DNA of 64,000 nt, taken from assembly GCF_964204645.1 (NCBI RefSeq), contig NC_134035.1, positions 10,540,501 through 10,604,500 on the forward strand. The letters are read 5' to 3'. Of the stretch, positions 32,901-44,700 are shown in pieces. Positions within the stretch are counted from its first letter, which is position 1; each line of letters opens with the position of its first letter. Under the pieces are notes generated by a model. The model had not been told where the DNA came from. It was given only the letters and a program-made list of their open reading frames with translations, and did not search any database. The position numbers and the translations under genes are program-made. This DNA is from Tubulanus polymorphus (lineage: Eukaryota; Nemertea; Palaeonemertea; Tubulaniformes; Tubulanidae).

Positions 32901-34375
32901 TTGCCGATGAAAACAGTCATCGAGTAGAGTGTGAAAGCGTCGGAAAATGTGAAATACACAGCATCAAAAGATAACTTCATTAAAAAAACGAAATACGCCA
33001 GTAGTTGGCGAAGAAGATATACAGGCAATATACACGAATTTGAAAAACTTTCACCTAAACAGTCATTTTTGAAATAAAACTACTCGGTATTATGCGCATT
33101 TGACTTAATATGATGAATGTATAGTTAGCAATTTTGTACATTTTAAGTTACGTCTATATCAGAAATTCGCAACGAAATATGATTTCGATTTCATCAACAG
33201 AATATCAGTTTCGTCTCGAAGTACAGCAACTGCGTTTGAAATTGAGAAATCTGCTTTTTTCAACAAAATTTTGCAACCATTCACTTTATCCATACATACT
33301 TAAAACATTAGGCAAAATAGAATTTAATCCCTACAACGCGCCGAAGAGGCATTTCATGTACGGAAATCAACGCCATAGAATCATTTAATTTTAATTTGGA
33401 TAGGTTGCAACGGAGTCTCATGATGAAGTGTCATAGTTGTAAACATTGAAAGGCACAAATCGACTAAAATATCTTGGAATATTTTCATTGAAATAAAGTA
33501 AAATAAAGAGTAATACATATTTGAATATATTGATGATTGAATAGTGTCCACTTTAGCCCACTACCTTACTGTCTGACGCATGCTCATTACCTGCATTTCG
33601 GACAGCTCTTCAAGGCGCTCGAGGGGGCTGGGTGGTGTGGGTGGGTAAGTTGGCGCGGGCGAGGACCCGTTGTTCTATAATCATTCAGTGAAAAAGGTGA
33701 TTTTTAGATACTACAAATAATTACCTTCGCGATCGTAAAATATTTTCAAAAATGTCAATATCAAAATTTGAACTGAATAACGAAGCTAATGCGATTCAGG
33801 CGAGGTCGAGGTCACAGCGCGTCATATTGGACTGAAGCAAAATGTAACATCTGAAAAACTGATGCATGTGAACTATACGCGTGGTATTCGACGAGTGATA
33901 TCTTCAGAGGATCCAGTTCCGAAGTTGTGCAAAGTCGATATATGGGTAAAACGGCAATGGACGAAATTTGACAGTTTGAATCAGGTCAGTTAAGAAGGCG
34001 ATGAGAACGAACATTTCGAAAACAACTGAGATTGAATTCGTGCAAAAATCAAAAGCTCATGAATATATTACTAACCGTTTGGTGGACGGACGGGTGAGTC
34101 TTCATTCGTGGTTCAGCGTCTATGATTGTCAAAATGGCCACGGCGACATTGACCCTCATCGAGTGAATGACGAACATGCCCAGAAAACACATCGCCACCA
34201 TCACGTAACGTTTCGGCACGTAGAAACAACACGAACAACTGAATACCGTATCTTGAATACGACGGGTCTTTCCTAACAGCGTCTCCTTGTCCGACATCAA
34301 TTCAGTCGTCGAATTCTCGAACGCTCCGTCGCCGTTCTCGGAGTCGCGCTTCGGCGCAAGTCCACTAGCCGTCAT
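23908..34375 (-). CDS. SLC17 family transporter (sialin/VGLUT-like), complete, with alternative TM4 exons
   Basis: Coding exons, all with GT-AG borders and matching phases: 34375-34076, 32582-32526, 31370-31252, 30867-30750, 29805-29718 or 27787-27700, 27418-27332, 27108-26975, 26685-26665, 25922-25776, 25450-25318, 25233-25123, 24920-24793, 24381-24297, 24137-23908. With one of the two alternatives this gives exactly 585 codons plus stop. The family (MFS, about 12 membrane helices) moves organic anions such as sialate or glutamate out of lysosomes or into vesicles. Visible family marks are VPKRY and SMRVNVAVA in TM1, TQIPGGFLA in TM2, RLVQGLSEG in TM4 (R and E seven apart, as the essential pair in VGLUTs), [13 protein letters not shown] and [13 protein letters not shown]. 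An acidic, dileucine-like DKETLLG sits in the N-terminal tail, as in lysosomal sialin. The substrate is not predictable. A 5' UTR exon (about 34788-34741) and acceptor at 34409 are likely. Confidence 0.92.
24443..24560 (+). repeat. Dispersed repeat C, copy 1 (SLC17 intron)
   Basis: The segment shares GAGGATCCGCCAGG, GGTTACTCG/AGTTACTCGG and TCTTCCGCG words with 25,985-26,110, 57,600-57,720 (minus) and, in part, 59,850-59,905. It is non-coding and looks like a short interspersed repeat. Confidence 0.6.
24992..25099. mobile_element. MITE in SLC17 intron (GGCCGGTTTTATA family)
   Basis: Ends GGCCGGTTTTATATACTGGT and ACCAGTCTATAAAACCGAGCC are inverted repeats, and the centre (GGGGTTAACTCAAT / ATTGAGTTAACCCC-like) is also palindromic, so the 108 bp fold into one hairpin. 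It lies in the intron between exons 25,123 and 24,920. A relative is at 32,110-32,213. Confidence 0.75.
25985..26110 (+). repeat. Dispersed repeat C, copy 2 (SLC17 intron)
   Basis: A relative of 24,443-24,560 in the same orientation, sharing AATCCACCAGGTTCGCTAGT and GGTTACTCG words. Both copies lie in introns of the transporter gene. Confidence 0.55.
26665..26685 (-). CDS. SLC17 21-nt microexon
   Basis: The minus strand reads GTCTAG|AATGCC...GAAGAG|GTAAGC, encoding NADGQEE between phase-0 neighbours. It falls in the central cytoplasmic loop between the two six-helix halves. Skipping it keeps frame (578 residues), so it may be a cassette. The acceptor has a weak polypyrimidine tract. Confidence 0.6.
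27700..27787 (-). CDS. SLC17 alternative exon 5b
   Basis: This exon is also 88 nt, phase 0 to phase 1, preceded by a weak TATAAATTTAG and followed by a strong GTAAGT. It encodes [16 protein letters not shown] followed by DGEGS and ends in VTG, with 14 of 30 residues identical to 5a. The PPEQSR core is replaced by DGEGSV. Using both exons or neither would break the frame, so they should be mutually exclusive. Confidence 0.88.
29718..29805 (-). CDS. SLC17 alternative exon 5a
   Basis: The 88-nt exon is preceded by TTTTAAACAG and followed by GTAAAA; it starts in phase 0 and ends in phase 1. It encodes [14 protein letters not shown] followed by VIPPEQSRQ and ends in LTG, corresponding to the GVTFPA...PPLERS stretch between TM4 and TM5 in sialin and VGLUTs. 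It keeps the PPxxS-R core of that motif. It lies 1.9 kb upstream of its homologue 5b. Confidence 0.9.
32110..32213. mobile_element. MITE in SLC17 intron, second family member
   Basis: Left end GGACCAGTTTTATAGACTGG and right end CCAGTCTATATAACCAGCG are imperfect inverted repeats, with a GGGGTTAA-type centre as in the element at 24,992. It is more diverged and so probably older. It lies in the intron between the 32,526 and 31,370 exons. Confidence 0.65.
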
Positions 34376-34788
34376 TTTTCGAGCGTTTTTCCTCGCGAGA
34401 TTTTCTTTCTAAACCAAATCTGATGTATTATCAGCAGCGATGATACATATTTTATCAATATTCCACTTGGCGAAGAAGTTTTCACTCTGCAAGTCGAACG
34501 TACAGCTGCGCCAGGTGTGTTGAGCGCGTATGGTGCTTAGAGCTAACTATTCGGTGTTCTGTTCAATATACAGACAACAGCTTCTGTTAATAACTTAATT
34601 TCGGTGATTGCTTTCAAATGAAATGATTCAATCGCAGGGTGGAATGTAGGATATACGGGTCTTTCCGGATAATCCCTATATCTATTATTCATATTATCTA
34701 TTTATCGATTATTTCGATTTGAAAAAAAATGTTTACCTACTTTCAATACGCTATGTTCGCAATCTTCGATGCTGTCCTACGCTCGCCC

Positions 34789-36248
34789 CTGAAAAAAAGG
34801 AATTAGATATTACGAACCTGTTACATATTGTGATATACCTTCATCGTCGCCATTCTTTAGGCCAGGTTTCGCTAATTCGCGGACAAGGGGGGTAAAAATC
34901 AACCTCACGGTTAGATTTTCATTAACACTGACTCTATGTCTGTTCCATTAGGTAAAGACAAATTTTGTCCTCGAACCCGGCGGGTGAAGGTGCACCTCGA
35001 TTCAAACTTGTATTGACAGCTTGATCGAATCGTTTTCAATTTTCCCGTATATTTCATATGAATTTGTAGAATCGCGTACACGCGTTAAACGAGCTGATCT
35101 ATCATATTATAAATAGGATGTCGTGAAAAATGTTATATATACGAAAGTGATTATTTTACACCCTAAACAAAACATTAAAAAGCGCCACGCAATAATCGGG
35201 GGCAATTGTTCGTGTAATAACATTACGAAATAACAAACTGTCCCGTTTATCATGTATTTAACTCCATTAGTTGATGCCGTATATATACATGTTCGTTGAC
35301 GAATCATTGAAATACTCTTGTCGATAATTATATCGCTAGCTTTTGTGTCACCCATCACAACTTGTATCCGAGAATTTCTTTTTTAATGATAATAATAGTT
35401 ACCGATCTCTCAATTTCAAACGATGATTTGAATAGTGCTAAGATCCTGTAAATTCTGCACGCGAACGTATGATTTTTTCATCGAGTTATCATATCGACAG
35501 CAGCGCTTATTCGTCGGTTCAGTAGTCGTATACAGCGTTTTATTATGCTTTCGGGTTTTATCAACTTATCTCAAACGATGAACAAATACAACATGGGAAA
35601 ATATGATAAGACGCGTAAAAATCTAAACAATTTAATTCGACAAATTGTCCTGCCCTGATGACAGATACGTGTTATACAAAGCGATTTTTGATTGTCGAAT
35701 GTTAGAAACGTAGGGTTTTCAGTACGAAGAAAACACGGCCTGGATTTGTAATATGAATATGTATTTTAGATCGAATTTAAGGACTGTTGATTAGTTCTGA
35801 TTTAACTCAAAGTAAAAATAGGTAAACTATATAGTAAAATCTGACCTCAGTAAATTCGGAACCGGGTCCATGTCGATATTGAGTACTAACAGAAATGACC
35901 CGTTTCCTAATAGGGTCCATTGAAAAATCAGCGTTTCGCAGTGTACTTGTTTAGGGTGGTTTTTATTTGATATAGAATTTGTCCTATATACATGTGTGTA
36001 TACATTGACAAAAAAGCAGCGAAATACACATATACGAAGTATACTTATTGCATCATAACATCATTTTATTCGATTAGTATTCAACCGATCCATGGAATAC
36101 ATTCTATTTGGTCCCATTTTACTGAACTGAAAATAGTTTAAAAGCTGATTTGCTTAATCAGAACGCCCAATTCCATACATCTGCATCGTAGTTAACTAGA
36201 TTCGAATTAGATTAGTTCATTTTCAACGAGTTCTATTTAGATTCGAGC
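34789..36248. other. Intergenic DNA upstream of SLC17
   Basis: No gene is seen. The stretch should contain the SLC17 promoter, but no TATA box can be singled out in such AT-rich DNA. The open frame at 35,107-35,358 has no supporting features. Confidence 0.4.
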
Positions 36249-37171
<923 letters not shown>

Positions 37172-37304
37172 CAGACCTTTTTTGATGGTCATGTGGATAG
37201 AGAACACAATTTGTAGGTGTACTCAATGACCTATTCATGATTCTTATTAAGAAAATGCTGATTTTCAATAACCTTCGCATTAGTCGAACATTCGGACGTT
37301 AGGT

Positions 37305-37325
37305 CTGTGGCGGGGGGGGGGGGGG
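37305..37325 (+). repeat. Poly-G run
   Basis: A run of about 15 G follows GTGGC. It is a simple repeat; a (CTAT)n tract lies at about 37,362-37,381. Confidence 0.9.
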
Positions 37326-37819
37326 CACTAATGAAGTAAGACCAACGATCCAAAGACAACAGATCTATCTATCTATCTATAGGGTATCTACCCCAGAAGA
37401 TATCTAAAAACGTACCCCGCTAGATGCATTCTAGAGGAATCTTGATGTCATGATCGTTAATACGCAGCCATCCGCTTTCAGGCAAAAACTGCAGGGATCA
37501 ATTAGAGACTTGTTAAAAAATCGAATTATTTTCGAACAACGTATTTGCACTAAAAGAGATAAACTTAAACACCTAGTCTAAATGAGATTTGATACAACCA
37601 TCCACTTTCGAGCAAAAACAGTAGAAGATCAATTTTTAAGATCTGAAATAGTTATTAAGAACCGGATTTTTTTAAAGTTAAATAACATGTATTTACATTT
37701 GCTCGGTAAGATAGCAGCCAGCCTAAATTGTAGATGTCATCACTCTCTGTTCACTTACTGAATCCTACGTGGACATTCTTGTTTTTCTAAAGGGTGCAAA
37801 AAAGATATTTCAAGAGACG

Positions 37820-37900
37820 ATGTGCTAAAAGGTCGGTCCACTACTTTCTCCTGACACTTTTAGGGGAGCCCAGTAATCTACCTAAATCCACCCCTGATAC
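37820..37900 (-). mobile_element. hAT-type MITE fragment
   Basis: The minus strand begins AGGGGTGGATTTAGGTAG, the CAGGGGCGGATCTAGG-type end seen at 43,094. Only one end is present. Confidence 0.5.
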
Positions 37901-38167
37901 CACTTCTGCACCCAATTCCAATGTTCTGAGTATAGGTTTGACTAAGTCGAGCTAACTCATTGAAAAATGAGCTTATTTAACTCCCGAGTAACTCGCAACC
38001 AATTGAACTGGCTCCTATAGTCTCTGTAAGTGACATGAGTGTGACCGTTCTTAACAGATGCGTCGACACATGACTCCGTTCCACAAAATCAATACGTATA
38101 CGTTAACCTGTCTAACCGCCCGTATTCTAATATCCATTTCACCTAACTGAATCGTACTTTACTGAGT

Positions 38168-38418
38168 TTATTGAAAGTCGAATCGTTTTGCATTGAATCT
38201 CATTTCAATGGGGACTTTTTTTATAGCTTGAGTCACATTCTCCACAGGAACATTAGATACTTTTTCGAAAAAACAAGGATCCCTTACACCCCTTGAACCC
38301 ACTCCAGTCTGTGCAACTTGAAACAGTTCACTTATTTCGGAGAAACAATTTCTTTTTGCGCTGGATCTGGTTCTAGATATGATATTCGCCCACGATTGAT
38401 GAAATGTGAAAACATTTA
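38168..38418 (-). CDS. Candidate terminal exon, unrecognised
   Basis: A strong acceptor (TTTGTTTGTTTAG at about 38,419) is followed by 83 open codons to TAA at 38,168, reading RVNVFTFHQSWANIISRTRS and on through KVSNVPVENVTQAI. No domain is recognised and no upstream exon was found, so it could be chance. If real, it ends a minus-strand gene upstream of the 36.2-37.2 kb gene. Confidence 0.3.
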
Positions 38419-38915
38419 CGCGGCTAAACAAACAAATATATCGTATGAATATTCATGATGTCACCATAAACAGTAATTTACATAAATTCCATGTTCCGAT
38501 TCATTCATTTGAAAGTCAAGAACATTACAGAAAATCTGACGTATCCATATATTTTGGAATATGTAAATGTGACGAATGAACTAACTAATCAACATTGCAA
38601 AGCAATCAGTCACTTTTGTGTTTACCTGCGCGTTTAAAGGCATAAATATGAATATGCTTGAGCCTTTAGTAATTTCAGGTTCTGAACGATTGCCAAGAAA
38701 TGACGCAACTTCTTTTTGATAAACTTGTACCTAAACAGCGAGTTGTTATCGCGGCGTTTTTATACAAACCCGCAGTCAATCGTCGTCGATCGATCAGGTG
38801 GTCGTTATAACTTGCCGTTTCTATTTCGTGTAAATGCTTCTACCAGCTCGGCCAGTTAGTAAAAGCGCGGTTGCAGAAATTGATCGCGACCAACCCCTTT
38901 CTCTGAAAACGATAG

Positions 38916-38990
38916 GTGAGCTTGGGATTCGAGACCACAATGACACCGTAATCGAAACCCACGCCACAACCGCTTGAGCTACGAAACGCT
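38916..38990 (-). repeat. tRNA-like sequence
   Basis: The minus strand carries a consensus A box (TAGCTCAAGCGG) and a near-consensus B box (GGTCTCGAATCCC, one base longer than usual). A good anticodon arm is not found, so this is a tRNA-derived repeat rather than a tRNA gene. Confidence 0.5.
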
Positions 38991-39981
38991 ATATTTTCGC
39001 TTGGGTAGTCATCTACCTGCGACAGGAATGTCAATTTATACCGAAGCTCAAACACATGATTTGTACTTTTTTCTTATCCTAATTAGTTTATTAACTACAT
39101 TCATGTTTTTCATTCGCGATTTTATTAGGGGTTAATCAAGTTTAATCACTCAGTTAATCAGTGATAAATTCAATCAAGTTTAGTCACCTAATCATAACTA
39201 TAATTATAAACTATATTTGATCATTCTATTATCATCTATCATAATCATTTGATTATTTTATCATAATTAACTCGGGCACATTTCTTCGCGTGACGGTTCT
39301 ATTTCGCGTAGAAATGTGACCTCGGTTTCCAACCTGTACTTAGCTAACATAGAACAGAACTCCGAAACTTTTGGCAAGAAATACATTCGATTCGATTTCT
39401 AGCACTTACCGTTGTATTTTCTATCATTTCTATCCTATCTATAAAAATCGCGATTTCGAGCTGGGACCCGGCGATAGAAACGATAGCTTACAAAAGCTTT
39501 CATTGGTTTACACAGTCACAGATGCTGACTTGTGTGCGACAGCTTAGGCCATGACAATTCCAGACAACGACAACTGCAGTTTTCGGAGATTTGCAGCTTT
39601 ATGAGCGCGCGATAAAAATGAAAAATCAATCAACTTCGACAGATATGAATTCGATAAGTCGTTCAAATGAAATACAACGATTTTTTTTCAGGAGAAGCTT
39701 CAGAAGAAGTTTGTATGATCTTGCTTGGAAATCTACACCAGCCGTTTTCGGTCGATGGTGTCGCCCTCTCACCAGCATTATGGTTCGGTTCGATTTTTTA
39801 TAGATCTATCGAATGCGTCGGCCAGCTTGATCCGATTGAATGAAAATCAGTGATTTGTTAATCATATATTCCCGTGTTGCGGAATCAAACCTACGTACAA
39901 TACATAGTCAGCAGGAAATCCATGAATATTGAGACAAACACATGTCATTGAAAACTGATACGGCAATGGTGATTGCAAAAA

Positions 39982-40100
<119 letters not shown>

Positions 40101-41795
40101 ATTTGTGATACACATGTTTACTTTTGAGTTCAGCAACTCCCAGGAAAAAAGCAGGAGGGATATTGAGTAAATTACACACGTTGTTGTAAACAACACGGGA
40201 AATAGATCAAGTGTAAAGAGAACGTAATTAGTTTTTCCAAATTCCTTTTTTCTAGTTATATACATGTCATGTATATATATATCGAGGACCAGGCACTATG
40301 AAAGGCTATCAGCATCAGGGATTGAGGGTTGGTTTGGACGCCAAAAAAGAAAGATTTTCATGCTTCATACTGCAGTTAAAAGGTGGAGAGGTTCGAAATC
40401 ATAATCATAATGTCATCATGTCCAAAAACCACTCACCTCAAACTTCATTTGGTTATTGTATATGTATATTGTTTAAATGTTTCAATGAAACAATATGCGA
40501 TAGTTTTGTAATTATGACTCGTCAATGGAATATGTAAATGAATATATATCGTCAATGGTATAGGGAAGAAAATCGAACGCAATCAGTTCGTTACCTAATG
40601 TAGCAGACTCATCTTCAAGAAATAAGGTAAACAACATTGTCGTAAAAAGCAAACATTTCGAAAATTCAAAACACGTATCGTAGAAAGATAAACTGGCGCG
40701 TCGGCTGTTTTTTTTCCAATGCTGTACTAAACGAATTTTAAGAAATGGTTCTAAAATCCATTCGATTCTGGGCAGAAAAACGTCGAGCTTTGAATTAAAT
40801 CTTACCAGATTTTGAATTGTAGTTTTTATCCGGATCATTTAATGTATAACACCCGCGTCAGTTGACTTTCTCTTTCAGCGGCTTTACATCGATTAGTTGC
40901 AGGCGCCGTACATTATAAATGTAACATCAGAAGTATACAAACTACATTATTCGAGTTATGTGTCAATAGGTTTTTTTTGCTCACAAATCTATCGGAAGCG
41001 ATCGTGCAATCTGAAGTACTGGCAGGTGGATAGTGTCAATTCAGTGTATCCGCGCGTACAAGGCGACACCTAACCGTCGAATCGGCTGACAAAATGTATG
41101 ATAGCTTCCGCAAGCATCGCTAGATCTGTCATTCTGCGCTTGCTGTATCTTTTGTTGAAGGCGTATTTGTATTTGTCAGGTCAGGCGTTCTGTTTTAATG
41201 AGTTAATTTGCGTCGTAAAGCATTAAATCGATTTCATAGGATCTGTCATCTTTTGTATTATGTTGTTTATCGTAGATTGTGTTTTCTTTCAGACGTTTTA
41301 TCATTTTAATAATTAGATTTTCGTGGTAAATAAATGAATCAATTGTATATCCAATGCAATAATTTCAGATGACGCGATATTTTGGTAAAATGCTTTGCTT
41401 TTAACTATATAGCAACTATCATGTTCAACCAAATCTCGCATTCTCTCGCCAAAAATCATGTGCGATCCAATATGGATCCATATGGGAATTCGGGCCCTGG
41501 AGTTTCATCCGTAACACTGATTCGGTGACGCTGGTGTATTTCATCTTATAAGGTTTTCTTCTCGCCATTATCGTTTAACGTTCAATCATTCTCTGAACCA
41601 AATTCTCCGGAATCCCTTTTTCATCAAGTCGACAGATATTTATCCTTTAAGGCACGATTCAGACCTGTATGTATACAATGACTTAAAACCGTGAAAAACG
41701 CATAGAAATAAAAAAAAAAAACAAACAAACAACTTTTTTTCATTCTACCCTTCTTCTCAAAAATAATTACACAACAAACACTATTAATGACCGAG

Positions 41796-44700
41796 TTATA
41801 AGGTGTTTTTTAGTAATCCCACCAGGTAGCGCCACGACATCATCACGTGGGATAAGACGACCTTGGTTATTCGCTCGAAGACAAGTGACGTAGCAATTTC
41901 TGCAGGATCTCTATCGTCCTCAACTGTAAAATAAACAACGCTAGTTCTCATACGACGAAAGCTTCGGTCATTGCGAATGTCATTTAGTCGTCGTACAATA
42001 TTTGCCAACCTATGTCATGCATAACAGCGCAAGATGATAAGAGGATTTACAGACTTCGCGAGGTCTGTGAGTGTCAGACACCCAAAGTTAAAAAACATCG
42101 AAACTTAGAAAACACCGGCAATAGAACATTGAAAAAGAAAAACGATTAAGAACTACGGATTTTCGGTTTTTAACCAAGAAAAATGTTTTATAACTTTTCG
42201 ATTATTTCGTTATGGGATTTGTTATTCATTTCCTTATTCGACATGACCACGCCAGTTAGGTGGTCAAACAGAATAAGTGAACAGACACAGACACTTGAAG
42301 ATGTAGAAGAGGCAAATAATAGACAGGTGGATAATAGACATAATAGAGGTGGATATTAAAGCACATTGCTACGAGACTTGTAGAAGACGAACCATGCGAT
42401 TAAACACAGTCACTGTATAGTTCCAAGATGGCAGTGACTATTAGTGAAGTGCAATCGGTTAGTTCTAACCATTCGTCAATTAATATCGCCTTACAACTAA
42501 ATCAGAATCTCTTATATCAAGCTAAAGAGTTGATACCTTGTTTCTCATTTCTGCTGGGCTTAAAGAATGACCCTGTCCACCGCTATCTACCCTATGTGCA
42601 TTCCTTCATTTCAAATAATCACCAGGTTAACCATTATACACCCGGTAGCTATAGAAATGAGCTGATTACACATTTTTATTGCATTTTACTCAAGTGGCCC
42701 AGACGATAAACAAGGTAACACTTTCCTTTGTCCTTAGTCTTAACTATGGCAATATAGTGTCTGCAGATATGATGACTGCATTTTCTTTCAGCACCGAATT
42801 CGATCTAAGTTCACATTTCTTAATTAGTAATATACTAGAGATACGATACCGTTTTACAACAGATTTCAACTGATGATAGTTTTCAGTAAGGGGGATACGC
42901 ACCCGCTGTTGATCGTTTGAAGGAAACGTATTGCCCCACGTGATATCGCCCTCATCTCGTTTTTCTGCCCTGCCCGGAACGAGATCAACATCGTCGTCAT
43001 CATCAGACGGAATGGCTCGAGTTAACTCACTTAATACGCCCAAACTACCGTAAATGAAAAAATAGAGGAAAAAGTTTAAAGATTATCTTCATTCAGGGGC
43101 GGATCTAGGATTTTCCATGAGGTGGGGGGGGGGGGTGTGGTTGTCTAACACCACGCACTCCGGATACTTCTACAACATTTTAGGGGGTGCTTTCGGTCAT
43201 TTCATGCGTTTAAAAAATTATCATAGTTGGAAAACCTTGGTCCAAAAAATTTTGGGGTGAAATTTTTGAGGGCAGGGAGGGGGGTATGTTCGGACACCCG
43301 GACATCCCCCCAGATCCGCCCTGTCATTCGACTGATGAAGCTACAATATAATATTAGCGAAAGCTGGTACTTCAGAAGAACTATTTAATCTATAAAGTAT
43401 TATCCTTCTCGTTGTATTTATTCTACACCAGGTTAACAGGCTCGTCTGCGAATCTTGAATTCGTGAATGTAGTTCTGTTCTAGTCAAAGCTATAACTGAT
43501 ACAAACCTTTCGTCTACACTGTTTGCATCCGAGCTTCGTTTTGCCGACACCCCGCGACACCGGGGCGCGAATACGTATTTTCTGTAAAAAAAATTTTAAA
43601 AAATGATGTTATACAAATATAGTTCTAGGATAAAATAGCATATTATTTGGAAACTACGTCGGCTAATTCGGGACATGTGCATAGTATTTCTCATCATCCT
43701 GTGCGATAACACGTGACAAGTGCGGAGGACGCTAATTGTAATCCGTCAAAATTGATGACACTCGGAGTATGAAAATAATTGAGATTAATTTCTATTTTGC
43801 CGATGATGTTCGCTGTTTGTACTATTTTCAGAAAGTACTCCTACGCACCAACGGGAGTGACGTCATTCTAAAAAAACAACCTTTTTTCTTTCCGATATTT
43901 TCCGTTATCGTAATATTTTTGTCCTCATTAATGGAAAATCAACTTTCTAAAAATACCGCTAGTTTCGATATTGATGTGTTCTCGCATCGGTTCGCGATCG
44001 TCACGCATCCTCCCCCGGCAGGGATTCGAACCTGATGGCATCGAGACTTGCCACACTAGGCCCTAGACTGAGTGCGCAGCTACACGCGCAGCTTAGATGA
44101 TGTCATTATCAGCCAATCAGATAACTCGTTTTATTTTAGCCAGAGTTTTCCCATTTATGGTTCTCCCGTAAAATTTACCTCATACAACCAGCAATCTGAT
44201 CGGTGCCGCAAGTTTTCGTGCGGCAAACCTGCGCAAAGCTAGACCTGCGCACCCGGTCTAGTGTGGCAGGGGTTCGTGCCGTGGCTGAGTGTAGCGATGC
44301 CATCAGGTTCCAATCCCTGCCGAGGGAAGATGTCGTCGCGGCGCGTAGATATTAAGCGGATAGATACCCGATGAACTGTATCGCACCTCTAGATAGATAT
44401 TTCAATTGATTTGTCGTCGAATCGGTTAATTGGACGGGTAAATGCGCGTATTTAGCGCGCTAACGAAATTACCGGCGCTATCATTAATCTTCACCAGCGG
44501 CGGCGACGACGACGGATGCGCGCCAGAACAGTCGCTTCGTCTTTAATGCGACATGAACGGCGCACTCGCGTCGATTTTCTTCTTCTCCGGGGGAAATCGG
44601 CACCTCATCGTCGCGCGCTGAAACGCCGGATGAGAGGTGCCATTGCTATTAATGGCCGAAGAAACACTTGATTAGTGAAATCTGTTATACGACCGACAAT

